Source: Diplodia intermedia (Eukaryota; Ascomycota; Dothideomycetes; Botryosphaeriales; Botryosphaeriaceae). Taken from it: a stretch of 64,000 nucleotides of DNA. The position numbers and the translations under genes were made by a program. Positions within the stretch are counted from its first letter, which is position 1, and each line of letters opens with the position of its first letter. Of this stretch, positions 19,334 through 30,811 are shown piece after piece. Location of the stretch: the NCBI GenBank assembly GCA_021495925.1, contig JAKEKT010000024.1, positions 310,001-374,000 of the forward strand. The letters are read 5' to 3'. The notes below the pieces were generated by a model, which saw only the letters and a program-made list of their open reading frames with translations, was not told the origin of the DNA and made no database searches.

Positions 19334-21499
19334 ATGTCCACGCCGCCCGCAAAGCGCAAGAACACGGCTGTCACGGCCGACGGCGCCCAGTACAACAAGC
19401 GCCAGCGTCCGGACAACTACGCCGCGCTGATGGCTATGCCGGCTCCGGCCCCGCCGTCGCGCCACCCCAATGTGAGCAAGCCTGGAAACACCACCGTCAA
19501 ACACGAGGAGGAGAGTGTAAAGGAAGAGGACAAGAAGAAGAAGAAGACTGTGACCAAACAGAAGCCCAATTTGTGGAGGTGGACCAAGGACGGTCCAGGC
19601 AACAATCCGACCACGCGCGACCAAAGCAACAGGGGTTTTGCTAACGGCACGAAGCCGCCTAAGGCTGCTCAGGATAAGCCGACTCCGACTCCGACTCCGA
19701 CTTCGACGATCAAGACCGAGACGAGTGAGGTCAAGGTGGAGCTGGTGGCTAAGGTGAAGAGTGAAGACACCAAAGACGAAGGCGCACGCAACGACGGCGT
19801 GGACAACAGGAAGAACGACGACAAAGCCTCGGAATCTGAGGCTCCTGGCTCACCGGTTGATGCACCCGAGACACACTTCGCGACTTTCACGCCCATGGGA
19901 CAGGGCAAGGTGCTCTACAAGAAGCCAAAGGGCGAGCAGAACAACGACGAGTCCAAGGGCAAGAACAAGAAGAGGGCAAACCAGAAGGATCTCAGATATG
20001 GCCAGGCGTCTGCTCTGGACCTCGATGACTCGGCCAGTGACAACGGCGAGGGTGTCGAAGCGATGCGCTATCTCAAAGGAGTCAGGTACGTTCACAGACT
20101 CTTTGCTCTTGAAGCTGCTCTTGTTGACCTGCCTGGAGACTTGCACTTTTCTCCTTCCAGGACGAACGAGAATCCCACGCTCCTCACGATGCGCACCTAC
20201 AGTTTATGATCTACTGATGGTGAGTATACAGGCTCGAAGCCAATGGTCTTCCCATAACCTTCAGAGGCACCGAACCCAGTGACTCTCGTGCGATTTACAA
20301 CACCGCTGTCGGTGATATGCGGGGCTTCTACGACGATGGCGCCTATGTCGCCCGCCCTCGCCTCATCGGGCCCGTGATGCCGCCTGGTTTCGCTGCGTCT
20401 GAGGCTTTTGACGAGGGAGAAGAAGAATATGAGGATGAGGATCAGTACATGGATGATGAAGAGTTCGTTGAATGGTAAGCAAATGGTGCCGTAATACAAT
20501 CGGACTCACACTAACGCTTGTTCCAATAGGGTTGATGCTCAGCAGGAATACCACAATCGGTTGCTTCTTCGCTTCGAGGGTTTCCGCAATCTCATGGCTC
20601 AGACTCCGACTGAGGATCAGCAGGAGTCCCTTGACAGGTCTCGCTATTGCACTTTCCCGAGGAGCCCACCCAAGGTCATGCGCCAAGCCGTCCGCCGCTG
20701 GCTTAGTGTTTTCACTGATATGCCACCCCACCCGGTTCAGGTCGCACAGATGGACTCTTACTGCGTGATGAAGCTGCTTGACATTCTCAAGCGCAAGCTC
20801 GAATGCTTCAAGGATGTTGAAGAGAACATAAGCCTCTGGATATTCGCTCTACTTGCTAGGCTTTGCGAGGTCATTCCGATTTACTGCGACGAAGCCAGCA
20901 TTGTCCGTGAAATGGCTCTCAGGGCGCTCATGGTACGCGTCACTTTCACAGGAGAGCACATTGCGGAGCTTGAAGACAAGGTTCCCCAGTACTACACTGA
21001 GGACCAGGACTTCTTTGAACATGTGGACGCGGATCCCAGGCAGGTCAAGAAGCAAGAAGAGGGAGACGAAGACGGAGACGCTGCTCTGAGGAAGGCTCTG
21101 CAGGAGAAGAAGGAGCTTCTCATGAAGAAGGAAGAGCTTAGGAAGCGTGTTGAAGAGATGCCTCGCATGCTGAGCAAGCGCGAGGCCTTTGGCTTGTCGC
21201 CCAGAGACGCCAGCAGCGACGAAGATGAGGAAGGAGAAAAGAAGCCCGGCCTGGAGCAGGATACGGTCGAGTCTCGGGAACCTGCTTTCAAGAAGGAGGA
21301 GTCTGTTTCGGACCAGCAGGAGGAAACCGAGAAGCCCAACCCCAACTCCAACACGCGCACCACGCTCAACATGATCCTCGCCGTGGCCTGCGATGTCTTC
21401 GGTCAGAAAGACTTGTCGAAGTATTTGGAGATCTGGGGCGAGTACGATTACCCGGAGCCGTTGGCCGAGCAGACGGAGGTTCTTGAGCAGTCGGAATAG
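19334..21499 (+). CDS. Gemin2/SIP1-like snRNP assembly factor
   Basis: Three exons, 19334-20085, 20232-20474 and 20530-21499, encode 654 aa. The first 240 residues are Lys/Glu-rich and disordered, with a PTPTPTPTST repeat. The SIP1-type region begins with YGQASALDLDD and MRYLKGVRLEANGLP, then NTAVGDMRGFYDDGAYVARP, then WVDAQQEYHNRLLLRF, and the helical C-terminal block SLWIFALLARLCEVIP and SIVREMALRALMVRV, which matches the Gemin2 pattern. A charged insert carries a coiled coil (LQEKKELLMKKEELRKRVEE). Gemin2 holds Sm proteins during spliceosomal snRNP assembly. The call rests on motif resemblance; the long charged insertions are common in filamentous fungi. Both introns fall in conserved blocks and restore frame. 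Confidence 0.65.
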
Positions 21500-22057
21500 G
21501 AGGGCAGTCACTTATCCGTACGGAAATAGGTTTTCGTACAGCAAACGGCTATATCGCGAAAGGTGGGCGTTTCTGCTGGCTTCATCCATATATAGCTAGC
21601 ACACAACTTGGTGGCTCGCTCAGCAGGTAGGTACTGCCTTAGCTCATTTCCATGGTGCTTCCATAGCAAATCAAATACCATGAGATGCGTTTTTGGGGCG
21701 TTTTGAATCGAAATATTCTGAAGATGAGATGATAGGCTGGCTGATTTATTGTCGTAGGCCCCATCGAATGCAACACAGCCTGCAGCGGAGGCGCAGTGCT
21801 GCGCGAGGGGGCTATTGATTTACCGCGCTGTCGGGTTCTCGTGTTCTATCGGCTACAGCCTGCAGGCCATGCAGCGGCGGTTAAATCGTGACAGCTGAAT
21901 ATGGAGGCGAGGCAGTCTGAATTCGCGTGCATAGCCCCACCGCGAAGACCTCAGCCTCGTGAGTTGTCGTATATCAGCATCGTCGCGCTCCAAGGCACCA
22001 GTCTCCAACCCGTCCTGCTAGACTTCTCGATTCAAGCCCTCTCTTTTAACATGTCTC
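21500..22057. other. Intergenic; promoter of first NLR-type paralogue
   Basis: 558 bp. The motif GTATATCAGC at 21969-21978 (80 bp before the ATG) is shared, with its flanking CATAGCCCC and CAGCC words, with the promoter of the second paralogue at 25169-25178. Nothing else is seen. Confidence 0.5.
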
Positions 22058-24673
22058 ATGGCTCCGTCCGACGCCTTTTCGACCGCCGCCAACGTCTTCT
22101 CAGTAGTCGGGTTGGCTGACATTGTCTTCAAGTACGGCCGTGAGGTGTGCGAGACACTCTCGAAGCTCCACAACGTGCCAAACGAGATCAAGGAGCTCCT
22201 AGTCGAGATTGAAAGCGTCAAGGAGCATGCTGCCCGTGTCAAGACCCACTTGGAAGACCTCGCACGGTCAAGCTTGCCGCAGCGCAGCAAAGATTTCACG
22301 GCTCCTCTCGAAGCGCCGCTCTTCCACTGCCAGGAGGAGCTGGTCCTCATAAACAAATCCATATCCGAATCCACGTTGTCCAAGCAAGATGGCTGGTTGA
22401 AGAAGCTTAGGAAGAATGCGAAGTGGGTGTGGGACGAACAGGACATCACCTTGGCGCGGCGCCGACTGGAGCGATGGAGGAGAGAGTTGGAGTCGACATT
22501 GACCTTAGCTGGGAGGTAAGAGACCCATGCCCAGACGTGCAAAGTAGTGACCATGAGGCAAGCGCTTACAAGTCTAAGGGCAAATGACGTTTCGATCTAC
22601 GCAGAGGTCGCAAGCACCCGATCCGATATTGCTCAGGCAACCTCCGACTCGAAGACGGCTGTTTCGGATCTAAGCGCCACTGCGTCGTCCATCGAGAATG
22701 GGGTTCACACCATTTCAGCGACTATGGACACCTTCTTCCAAGGCAACAACGCGCAACTCGGCGGCATGAAGGATCTCTTGCTTGATACGCAAGGAGCAAC
22801 AAATTCCGGAAATGTTCAAGTTCTGCAGAAACTGGACTCGGCTGCGGACAGTTCAAGTGTCCAGTGTTCAGCTTTGCAGAACGACATTCGCGGCGGAGTG
22901 AATGCAGTTCGACGCGACATTCACACCATGTCCCAAAGCATGAGGCAATCGAGGGTGGATCAGACACGCAAGCAGCGCTCGGGGACCCGAAAGATGTTGA
23001 ACAAGCTTGAAGAAGTCAACGCAAACATGACGCAAAGCTTTGCGTCCTTGAACCTCACCCGGGCGGGAGAAACTGCCTTCATTTTTGAGGGCACCAATCT
23101 CGAGTTGGTGACACTGCCACTCGAGCTTCTGCACTTGGAACTTGTCAAAGCCTTTCCAACCCTTCAGTCACATACGAAGATCAAAGTGTCTCAGTCCGAG
23201 GCTGCATGGGTACAACAGCAATTCGAGATGGTTCGCACAGCAAGCTTCGAACTCTCGGCGAATGCCTCACGTTCGAGAGCGGCAAAAGGTCTCCCTGCAG
23301 CGACCAATCAGCAGCCGTGGCGCCAACAGGCTGTCATGCGTTCATCGTCAGCATGCAGTGTCGTTCCCCAAGGATCTTCGAATTCTGCAAGCCGCCGGTC
23401 GGTTTTCTATCAACGCGAATCCCTGGAGACGCCACTCGGATGCTTGAACTTGACAGTTATCCGTTCCAGGAGGACAAGGAAAGAGTTGGAGGACACAGAG
23501 CTAGAATCCTTGGCCATTACTTTTTGCCCCTCAGAGCAGTTTCGATTGCCCGGCATATCAGCCAACTTCGCGCGTCGCCTCCCCCACTTGCATCAACACA
23601 TACCACCTACCATCCGTATATGGAACATCGTACCGCGAGATTCTCCAGCGTTTGCTGCAGCAGCAGCTGATGATGTGTACGCATTGACGGGGCTTTTCGA
23701 GGCTGGTTTAGCCTCACCCTTTGATCGCACGTCAGAAGGGTACTCCCTTGTCACCGAGGCCATTAAAACCACGAGCGTTGGAGTCTTCAAGCTACTCCTC
23801 GAGCAAGGAGCTGGCCGATCCGAAATAGAATCCGTCGATCATAAGTTGGATTTGGTAATGCCACGCCCCAAAAGCGGCATCTTGAAGCTCCACCAAATGT
23901 TTTCGTTACTTTCAAGGCACATGCCCGACTTTTTGACCGAGACTAAGATGATAGTTTGGGCCGCCGTACTTCCATTTTGTATCGCTGTAAATCCGAGCGT
24001 GGAAGGTTGGGACTTTGACTTCTCTGAAGCGGAGCTGGTCTCTTGCCTCAAATCCACTATGCAACTCGCCATTGACAACTCTATCGACAAATCATTCACT
24101 AATGGGGTACAAGCTTGTCCTATTATCGCTCTACTTATTAAAGCGTCCGGAACAGACTTTCCACTTTTATCCATTTCTCGCTTTTACGAACTTCTGGATA
24201 TCAAGCTTCCGACATTACAGAGCCTTGGTTTTTTATTGTCTGCTTGGGTTAAACTGTTCTTGGATGAGTATCTCAATTTCACAACAAATACTCTTTCCTA
24301 CATCGTCGAGCTTCTGAAAATCGGGGTGCCGCTTGATTATATTCCATATAATCAGCTTACATTAACGGATCACGCACTTCGTAGAACGGAGACGTCGCTC
24401 TTGTGGGTAGTGGCTGTTAATAGGGCAGGTTTTCAGTTGGGTGAGGCACATCGTGCAGATGGAAAATCTCTGGGAGACGTTTGGCCGGACCTTCTCAACG
24501 ATCCCTGGGAACTACCGAATTACAAGAAGCTCATCAGGACCTGGGATATTGATCAGCTAGGGGATTTGGCGGAGATTTTTCTGGAACAGTCTTCCGTTTT
24601 GAGGGAGGCTTGGGCGCACGGTATGGACGTGGATGACTCCTTTCTCATGGGTGTGGCAAGTCTCTGGGAATGA
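22058..24673 (+). CDS. Fungal NLR-type N-terminal domain protein with coiled coil and ankyrin-like region (paralogue A)
   Basis: Exons 22058-22515 and 22558-24673 give 857 aa; the 42-nt intron is short but restores frame at the same phase as in paralogue B. Residues 1-152 are a helical domain beginning FSTAANVFSVVGLADIVFKY, of the fungal N-terminal kind placed before NACHT or ankyrin modules. A heptad-rich coiled coil with Ala/Ser/Thr follows (about 155-330). A conserved middle segment contains LELVTLPLELLHLELVKAFP. An ankyrin-like stretch (VYALTGLFEAGLASPFDRTSEG, then SVGVFKLLLEQGAG) is near 540-590, followed by a Leu-rich helical tail. No NACHT P-loop is visible. Related architectures act in fungal immunity/incompatibility; that role is inference. 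Confidence 0.6.
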
Positions 24674-25219
24674 TCGCAATAAATCTCGGATCCTCAAGTG
24701 ATATTGTTTGCTGGCTATTTGAATTTCTTTAGCCGTTCAATAACTTTCACGAATGCTTATTCAGTTGAGCCGCATTTTGCATCTTGCTTCTTACAGATGT
24801 GCTGCTCGCTGCTGAGATGGGAAAGAAGAAAAGAGGAACAAAATCGAGTCGGAAGTGTCAAGCCAGCGCAAAAGTTACATGGCGCATTACTCATGCTTGC
24901 TTCGGAGGGCGGTGCAAGAGCGGAGCCCAAACCTACATGAGTGCGGGGTCAGTAGTACAAAAACGGAATTCAAAGAATCGACAGTAGATGAAACTGATCA
25001 GGTCATCGACCGCACATTCCGAGGAAATATTCCGAGCTCTCATTTTATTGACAGCCTATCAGCCGTGCCTTCGAACACGTCAAACGCATGCTGCAAAGCT
25101 TCACAGCATGAGCACACATCGGATTGAGGCTGTGTTGTCATGCACAGCCCCGCATCCTCCAGCCTTCTGTATATCAGCCTGGCACCCACAACAATCTCAT
25201 CTCGTAGATTGCCTTCGCC
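24674..25219. other. Intergenic between the NLR-type paralogues
   Basis: 546 bp. It contains the shared promoter word GTATATCAGC at 25169-25178, 42 bp before the second start. No further coding sequence is visible. Confidence 0.5.
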
Positions 25220-26598
25220 ATGGCATCAGAAGATATCCTCTCTACCACTGCAAATGTCTTTTCAACGCTTTCTTTTGCCGAGCTTGTCTTCAAATGCGGC
25301 CAGGAGGTCTTTCAAACACTCGTTAAGATCCAACGAGCGCCAAAAGAGATCGGTGGGCTGATTGATGAAATCAAGGACATTGAGAACTATGTTTTGCGTG
25401 TGCTTCTGTTTCTGAGGGATTTCGAGAGCTCCGAATTCTCCGCAAAGAACAAAGAAGTCGTACCATGGCTTCATGAGTTACTCAAGCATTGTAAGAAGAA
25501 TTTCGATTGGCTTCAGAAGAAAGCCAATGACGCGATGAGCTCTGAGACGGATAGCTGGTTCAGATGGTTCAATAACAGTGCCGGTTGGGTCATGTCGCAA
25601 GAAGAGATCTCCTGGGCGCGACGTCAAATGCTGCGGTTGAGAAACGAAATCGACAGCACGTTGAGCCTGGTCGGAAGGTAAGTGGTCAGACGTGCCACGG
25701 TCAAGAGTTGAGGCGATACCAACAAATGAACAGGAAGAACGAGCTTGCCATCCATGCTGAGGTTCGAAGCGCCAATCAAAGTCTCTCGCGAGCATGCTCA
25801 GACTTGAACGATCGACTTGGAGAGATCAAGGTCTCAATAGCAGAGACCAAGAACCAGCTCAGTAATTTCAGAACGTCCAGTCTCGTAAGAGAACCGACAT
25901 TGTCCGTCCACACTGGAACAATACCTCACCCGCGGCCAATTGAAGCTCTGACACGGATATTGTCCGAAGTCGACGGGTTTGAAAATCATGCGATGCGTAG
26001 CTTTGGTATCGCCAGTCTCCAGTATGCTGGCTCCGACGAGTTGTCTTTCGGGAGCCATGATCTGGAATCGTTCACCCTCCCGTTGATGCTGCTGCGCCCC
26101 CAGCTACTCGAGATATTCCTGGATATGATTTCGTCCGGGAAGCTGGATATCTCGCTGCCTGATGCCGAATGGATGCAATACGAACTGGAATCATTGCTGC
26201 GGGATTGCCATGATGTATCCGCGCGGGATGCGCATTGCAGAGCGGAGTCTTGCAAGGCCGTTAGAAAGATCAACCACACTCCGATCCAGCACGAGCGACA
26301 ACGCCTGTTAAAAACGCCCGAACCGACTCGGGAGCGCGAAGCCGCAACAGAATGTCCTCGCCCGCAGCCTCGCTGGCGCAAACGGATACCAGTGGCATGC
26401 CAAGATTATGCAGCAGATACCACAGTGGGTTCGACAGTGGTCCGTCTTGCTCAAACGAAACTGGAGACAGCGACCAGGACAGATCTTGAGACCTCCATCC
26501 GCATTGGATTCTTGCCAAAGGCTGGTAACAGTGTGCCGGGGCTACTTGCATCCTTTGTCCGTACTGAACCCGTTGTAGCAGTTTCCTGCGCCGCATAG
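25220..26598 (+). CDS. Fungal NLR-type N-terminal domain protein, truncated paralogue B
   Basis: Exons 25220-25677 and 25734-26598 give 440 aa. Exon 1 is exactly as long as in paralogue A (458 nt) and opens alike: ILSTTANVFSTLSFAELVFKC. Shared later blocks include ELAIHAEV and LPLMLLRPQLLEIF. It stops at a TAG at 26596-26598, right where paralogue A enters its ankyrin-like region (VPGLLASFVRTEP against LPGISANFARRLP). The flanking 300 bp show no continuation. It therefore looks like a 3'-truncated tandem copy that still encodes an intact N-terminal domain and coiled region. It could be a functional short form or a decaying gene. Confidence 0.6.
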
Positions 26599-26897
26599 AT
26601 CAGAATTTCACGTTGATTTCTGCCATGTATGGTGTTTTCGGGCCATGAACAATAACAAAGCGCTGTTTGATAAGAAAGCAAGAAGGGATGCCTAGTACAT
26701 TCATCCCCCCAAATAATACACAGGATTCTCTCAATTTTCGGTGTCTGAACTGTAGTGACTAAACAGTTCCACTTAAAGACCGAGAACAATGCCGTATTCT
26801 GCCGAGGACAGCCACAGGAGGTAGAGAAACCCGCGGCGTCCTCCAGGCCAGAGTACAGAAGATATCGATCCCGAATCCTACCCGCACGAGACATTAC
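26599..26897. other. Short convergent intergenic
   Basis: 299 bp between the paralogue B stop and the rhamnosidase stop. I see no remnant of the ankyrin-like half of paralogue A here, so the missing part was deleted rather than left as a recognisable fossil. Confidence 0.5.
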
Positions 26898-29132
26898 CTA
26901 CGTCACCGTCATCGTATAATTCCCACCCGTAGCCACCACCTCCACGCTCACACTTCCGTCATCCCCAACCTCAACGCCTTCAACATCCTCCCCACCAACC
27001 TCCACCGTCACATCCGCCACCTCCCCCAAATCCCCCACCACAACCACCCCCTCCGTCCCCTCGGGCGCACTCCACCACACCACCGTCGCCGACCCACCCC
27101 CGCCCCTCTCCCACCCCGCCTCAAACTTCCCCAACGGCGTACTAAACCCCGCCCTCGCAAACCGCAAATCGCCCCACCGCGGCGTCACTCCCCACTTCCT
27201 CCCCGCGAGATCCCTGACGCCCAGCCCCACGATCCCCTCCGTCAGCACGCCCGTCGGCCCCGCGCTCCAGCCGTGCGCGTGGCTGACGTAGCTCTCGTCG
27301 TACGCATAACCTCTCTCGGCGCGGTACGCGAAGGTGCCGTCGGTGCGGAACCCCTCGATGACGGTGGACCCGCCGGTGCCGTTGGGGTGGTCGGCGTACC
27401 AGCCCCACGAGAGGCGGACGAGGTCGAGGGCGCGCCGCGGGGCGGCGGCGGCGACGTGGGCGCGCAGCTCGAGCGACGAGATGAACGGCGAGATGTTGCC
27501 CGGCAGCTCGGGCGGCTCGGCGCCCAGCGGCGTCCAGTTGGCGGTGAGGGCGGCGGAGATGGCGGCGGTGGTGGTGGAGTTGGTGGGCGCGACGCCGAAG
27601 TAGAGGGAGAGCGCGTTGGCGTCTTGCGGGTGTAGGGTGGTGAGGGTCGCGTTGTCGCGGTACAGCGAGGCCGCGGCGTCCCAGGTGTGCGTGTTGATGG
27701 CGGTGCGCAGGGCCGAGGCGCGGGCGAGGTAGGTCGTGCTGAGGGTGGAGTTGGTGGTGTTGGTTTGCCAGTCGGCGAGCGTGGCGGCGGTGGTGAGGGT
27801 GTGGTAGAGGCTGGGGGTGGAGTGGGGGCGGTTAGCGGGAAGTGTTTTGTGTGGGCGGAGAAGAACTTACATCATGTTTGCCTCAGTGTTGTTCCAGCCT
27901 TGTTGCCATCGCGCCCAGTCGCGGGTACCGGTGACGTTGAGGAGCCCGGAGTCATCGACCTTGCCATACACGTAGTCCATGGCTTTGAGGTAGCGCTCCC
28001 AAACCAGCCCCAGGAAATCAAGGTCGCCGCCGTAGAGTACGTAGTTGTACGTTCCGATCATGGTCCACATGTGGTACGTATCACTTCCCTTCTGCAGCAG
28101 TGGCGGGCCCGCCTCCGGGATGGCGCCATCGGCTTCCTATAGCGTTCAGTTAATTTCCAGCCCGCTTTCAGTCGGTTGAGAGCCATCTCAGTCTGCCACG
28201 AAACGTACCTGATAATCATACATCACTTCCAGCGCATTCCTTACGCTCTCCAATTCCCCGGTGCTGACATACGCTGCTGGCACCGCGACACCCATATCAC
28301 CGGGCCAAACGGCCCTATCTCTCTTCGCGCCATCCACAATAACCGTGCTGCCGTTCGAGAGAGTGCCGTTGTTAGCCCAACCGGCGCTCAAGGCGGGCCA
28401 TGCACGGCCCGTGTTTACCGGCACCGCATTTGTCTGTAGCGTGTAAGCGCCTGCATACCAGATCCGGTTGAGCAGTTCATCGCTGCTGTGGAAGTACCCC
28501 TGGTAGGCACGTAGGTTCGCCCACGTAGGCTGGAATGAAAGTTCCAAGTCTATACTACCAATGTCTATCGTCGCGGAGGTGGAGTTGGTGAGCAGAAAGA
28601 GTGTCAGATATCGGAATCCTCCACGCAGCTTCTCGTCAGGCATGACATAGGAGCGGTTGCTCGCAGAGTCGGTGTTGAACGAAGTGTCGTAGATGGCGCC
28701 ATCACCTGCTTGAAAGAGGCCATTGGACGAGTCTGATGTGAGACCGATCCAGTTCTTCGCTTCGCTGAAGGCCAGGCCGAGGGTGCCCGAGCCGGCTGCG
28801 GTGTAGGAAAGGTGTACTATCCCGCCCACCTCCCGGCCGAAGTCGAACACGAGTGCCGAGGCATTTCCTTGAAGTGTGGCTGCGCCTGGATATGAAGAAA
28901 CGATGGAGGCATTGGCGAGGGAGAGGATAGAGCTAGGTTGAACGGTGCGCGAGGATGGCGCGTAGATATTAGCGTCCCACGGGCCTGGAAAGGCGGCTTC
29001 AACAGGGCCGTCGCACACAGTGTCTCTCCAGCAGGACTGCGCGAGCACCGTGTATGATGTCAAGAGATAAAGAAAAGCCCATGTTGCTTCCACTATGCTA
29101 AGCGGCATACTGCCAGACGCTGCTTGCTGCAA
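26898..29132 (-). CDS. Secreted alpha-L-rhamnosidase (GH78)
   Basis: Exons 29132-28209, 28136-27871 and 27810-26898 (minus) give 700 aa, or 692 aa from the second ATG at 29108, which places the signal peptide MPLSIVEATWAFLYLLTSYT first and is the better start. N-terminal beta domains contain LVFDFGREVGGIVHLSY. The (alpha/alpha)6 barrel contains ELLNRIWYAGAYTLQTN, DGAKRDRAVWPGDMGV, SDTYHMWTMIGTYNYVLYGGD and TRDWARWQQGWNNTEANM. A later segment has GTGGSTVIEGFRTDGTF and SHAHGWSAGPTGVLTEGIVG, and a beta tail ends the protein. Predicted to cleave terminal L-rhamnose from pectin side chains or plant glycosides outside the cell. Both internal joints are in frame. Confidence 0.88.
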
Positions 29133-29439
29133 GAATTGAAGAAGTTCGGCCGAGCGTCTGAGACCATAAGGGTTCGGAAATCAAAGGGAAGTAAATGGGG
29201 GTGGATTAGGCGTGGGTGATTTGGAAGAAAAAAAGAACAATGACCCTTTCCGTAGTCTTTTAAATCCTTCTCACGTCCAATATATCAAGCTTTTCCTCCA
29301 CTACCATCTCGCAGAACTAGCCAGGGGCATTTGCCAAAAAAGGGAAAGCTACGGGAGATGTTGTACCGAGGATGCAAGCGGGTTAATTGGTGCCGTGTCG
29401 ATCCCCCGCACAACGAGATTGCGGGGAAGACCCGTCACC
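29133..29439. other. Rhamnosidase promoter region
   Basis: 307 bp between two genes transcribed leftward. It should contain the 3' end of the four-TM gene and the rhamnosidase promoter. There is an A-rich patch near 29225-29240. Nothing else is seen. Confidence 0.45.
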
Positions 29440-30371
29440 TCATAGCCTGCCGGCAACACGACTCACTTCCGGGACATCTTCGATGGCGCTGGACGCCGCG
29501 CGTTCGGGATAACCTTTGGCACGCTGGTTCTGCCACTGACGGACCTTCCGCTTCTCACCCGCGGAGCTTAGGGGCCGAGAGATGCTGTCGACGACCCAGA
29601 CGCAAAGGAAGAACTGGAAGAAGCTGAACATGGATGAGAAAAGGAGCATCCATCGAGCCGACTGCGCTAGCATGCAGCGTTCGCGGGTCATCATGAGGGC
29701 CACTTGAGAGTCATCTCTCAGCATCCATGGCAGGACCTCGCAGAGGTAGACCTCGATGTCGAACTCGCCCAGGAACCTGGCGCCGCTACCATTCATGTCT
29801 ATGTGGTCCGAGATACCATTGCTGACGTAGACAGTTATGCATGCAGCAGCAGCAAAGCACTACGAGCGTATCAGTACCAAGCGAGATTCGGAACAATCTC
29901 AGGTCTTACCAGGTTGGTCCAGAGGCAGAAACTGATGATGACGCGAGGGTGAAAGAAGACCATCCTAGCCGGCACGTGGCGCATCAAATGGCATTCCCTC
30001 GAAGTCTGGAGTTCGTCAGTTTAAAGAACGCAAGTCTTGCGAGACTGGCTTACCAAGGAAGTCGGATTGCGGATTTTGCGGATGAGACGTGTCCAGCCGA
30101 TCCGGCAGACGGTGGTCAACAAGGCCAGAAAGACTAGAACACCAATGCCACCGGAGCAGCAAGCCATCTCCACCGACCACAGGTGAAGGAGAAAGCCGGA
30201 ATCGGCGAACCTGCGCCTCTGGGTGAAGGTGCCGTCAAGATGCTCGTCGGGGTCACTGTGCTGACGGACGAACAGCCTGGCAGGAATGTTCATGGCCAGA
30301 ACCATGGACGAAAAGACGAACTGGACGGCACAGAGCCAGAACAGGAGCTTGGGTTTGTTCTCTTCTTTCAT
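29440..30371 (-). CDS. Four-transmembrane protein of unknown function
   Basis: Exons 30371-30054, 30005-29910 and 29859-29440 (minus) join in phase 0 to 277 aa. Hydrophobic segments: about 9-26 (LLFWLCAVQFVFSSMVLA), 68-90 (VEMACCSGGIGVLVFLALLTTV), 125-148 (VIISFCLWTNL CFAAAACITVYV, with the second intron inside this segment), and 205-225 (MLLFSSMFSFFQFFLCVWVV). A loop with RQHSDPDEHLDGTF follows the first helix, and the soluble tail is basic and Glu-rich. I do not recognise the family. It diverges from the F-box/ankyrin gene over 440 bp. Confidence 0.65.
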
Positions 30372-30811
30372 GGTGGCTGGGTTGAGAGGAAGCGCTGTGC
30401 GATATTGACGAAGACAAGGTCGTTGGGCGAAACGCGGGTGACAGTGAGGCTATCGTTGGCGAGCGCAAGAGGAGCGATCCGCAGGACTGAGTTGGTGCGA
30501 TCAGATAGATGGGTGTAGAGGTAGACGTTTCCCGAGCGACGGAGAAGAGAAGTTGATGGTGGGCGGAAGAGGGAGGAGCGGGCGGCGACGCGTTTTTAAG
30601 CAGGAAGGAGCGACCCGGCGGGCGCGACCTAAACGCACACCAAAAGCTCTGAGAATTTAGCACATTCACTGTCCCTGCCTTTGTTTACGTTCGACTCTCT
30701 TACTCCTCCAACCCGGCCTACACCACCGCCACTCGGACGCCAATCCCAGCCTCGCACTCTTCGACGACAGCCGTGACTTACCTCGAACAACCACATCCAC
30801 CTCTTTGAACC
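30372..30811. promoter_or_regulatory. Divergent promoter of the four-TM gene and the F-box/ankyrin gene
   Basis: 440 bp between opposite start codons. The rightward side ends in a CT/CCA-rich leader (cactgtccctgcctttgtttacgttcgac...). No TATA box is obvious. Confidence 0.45.
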
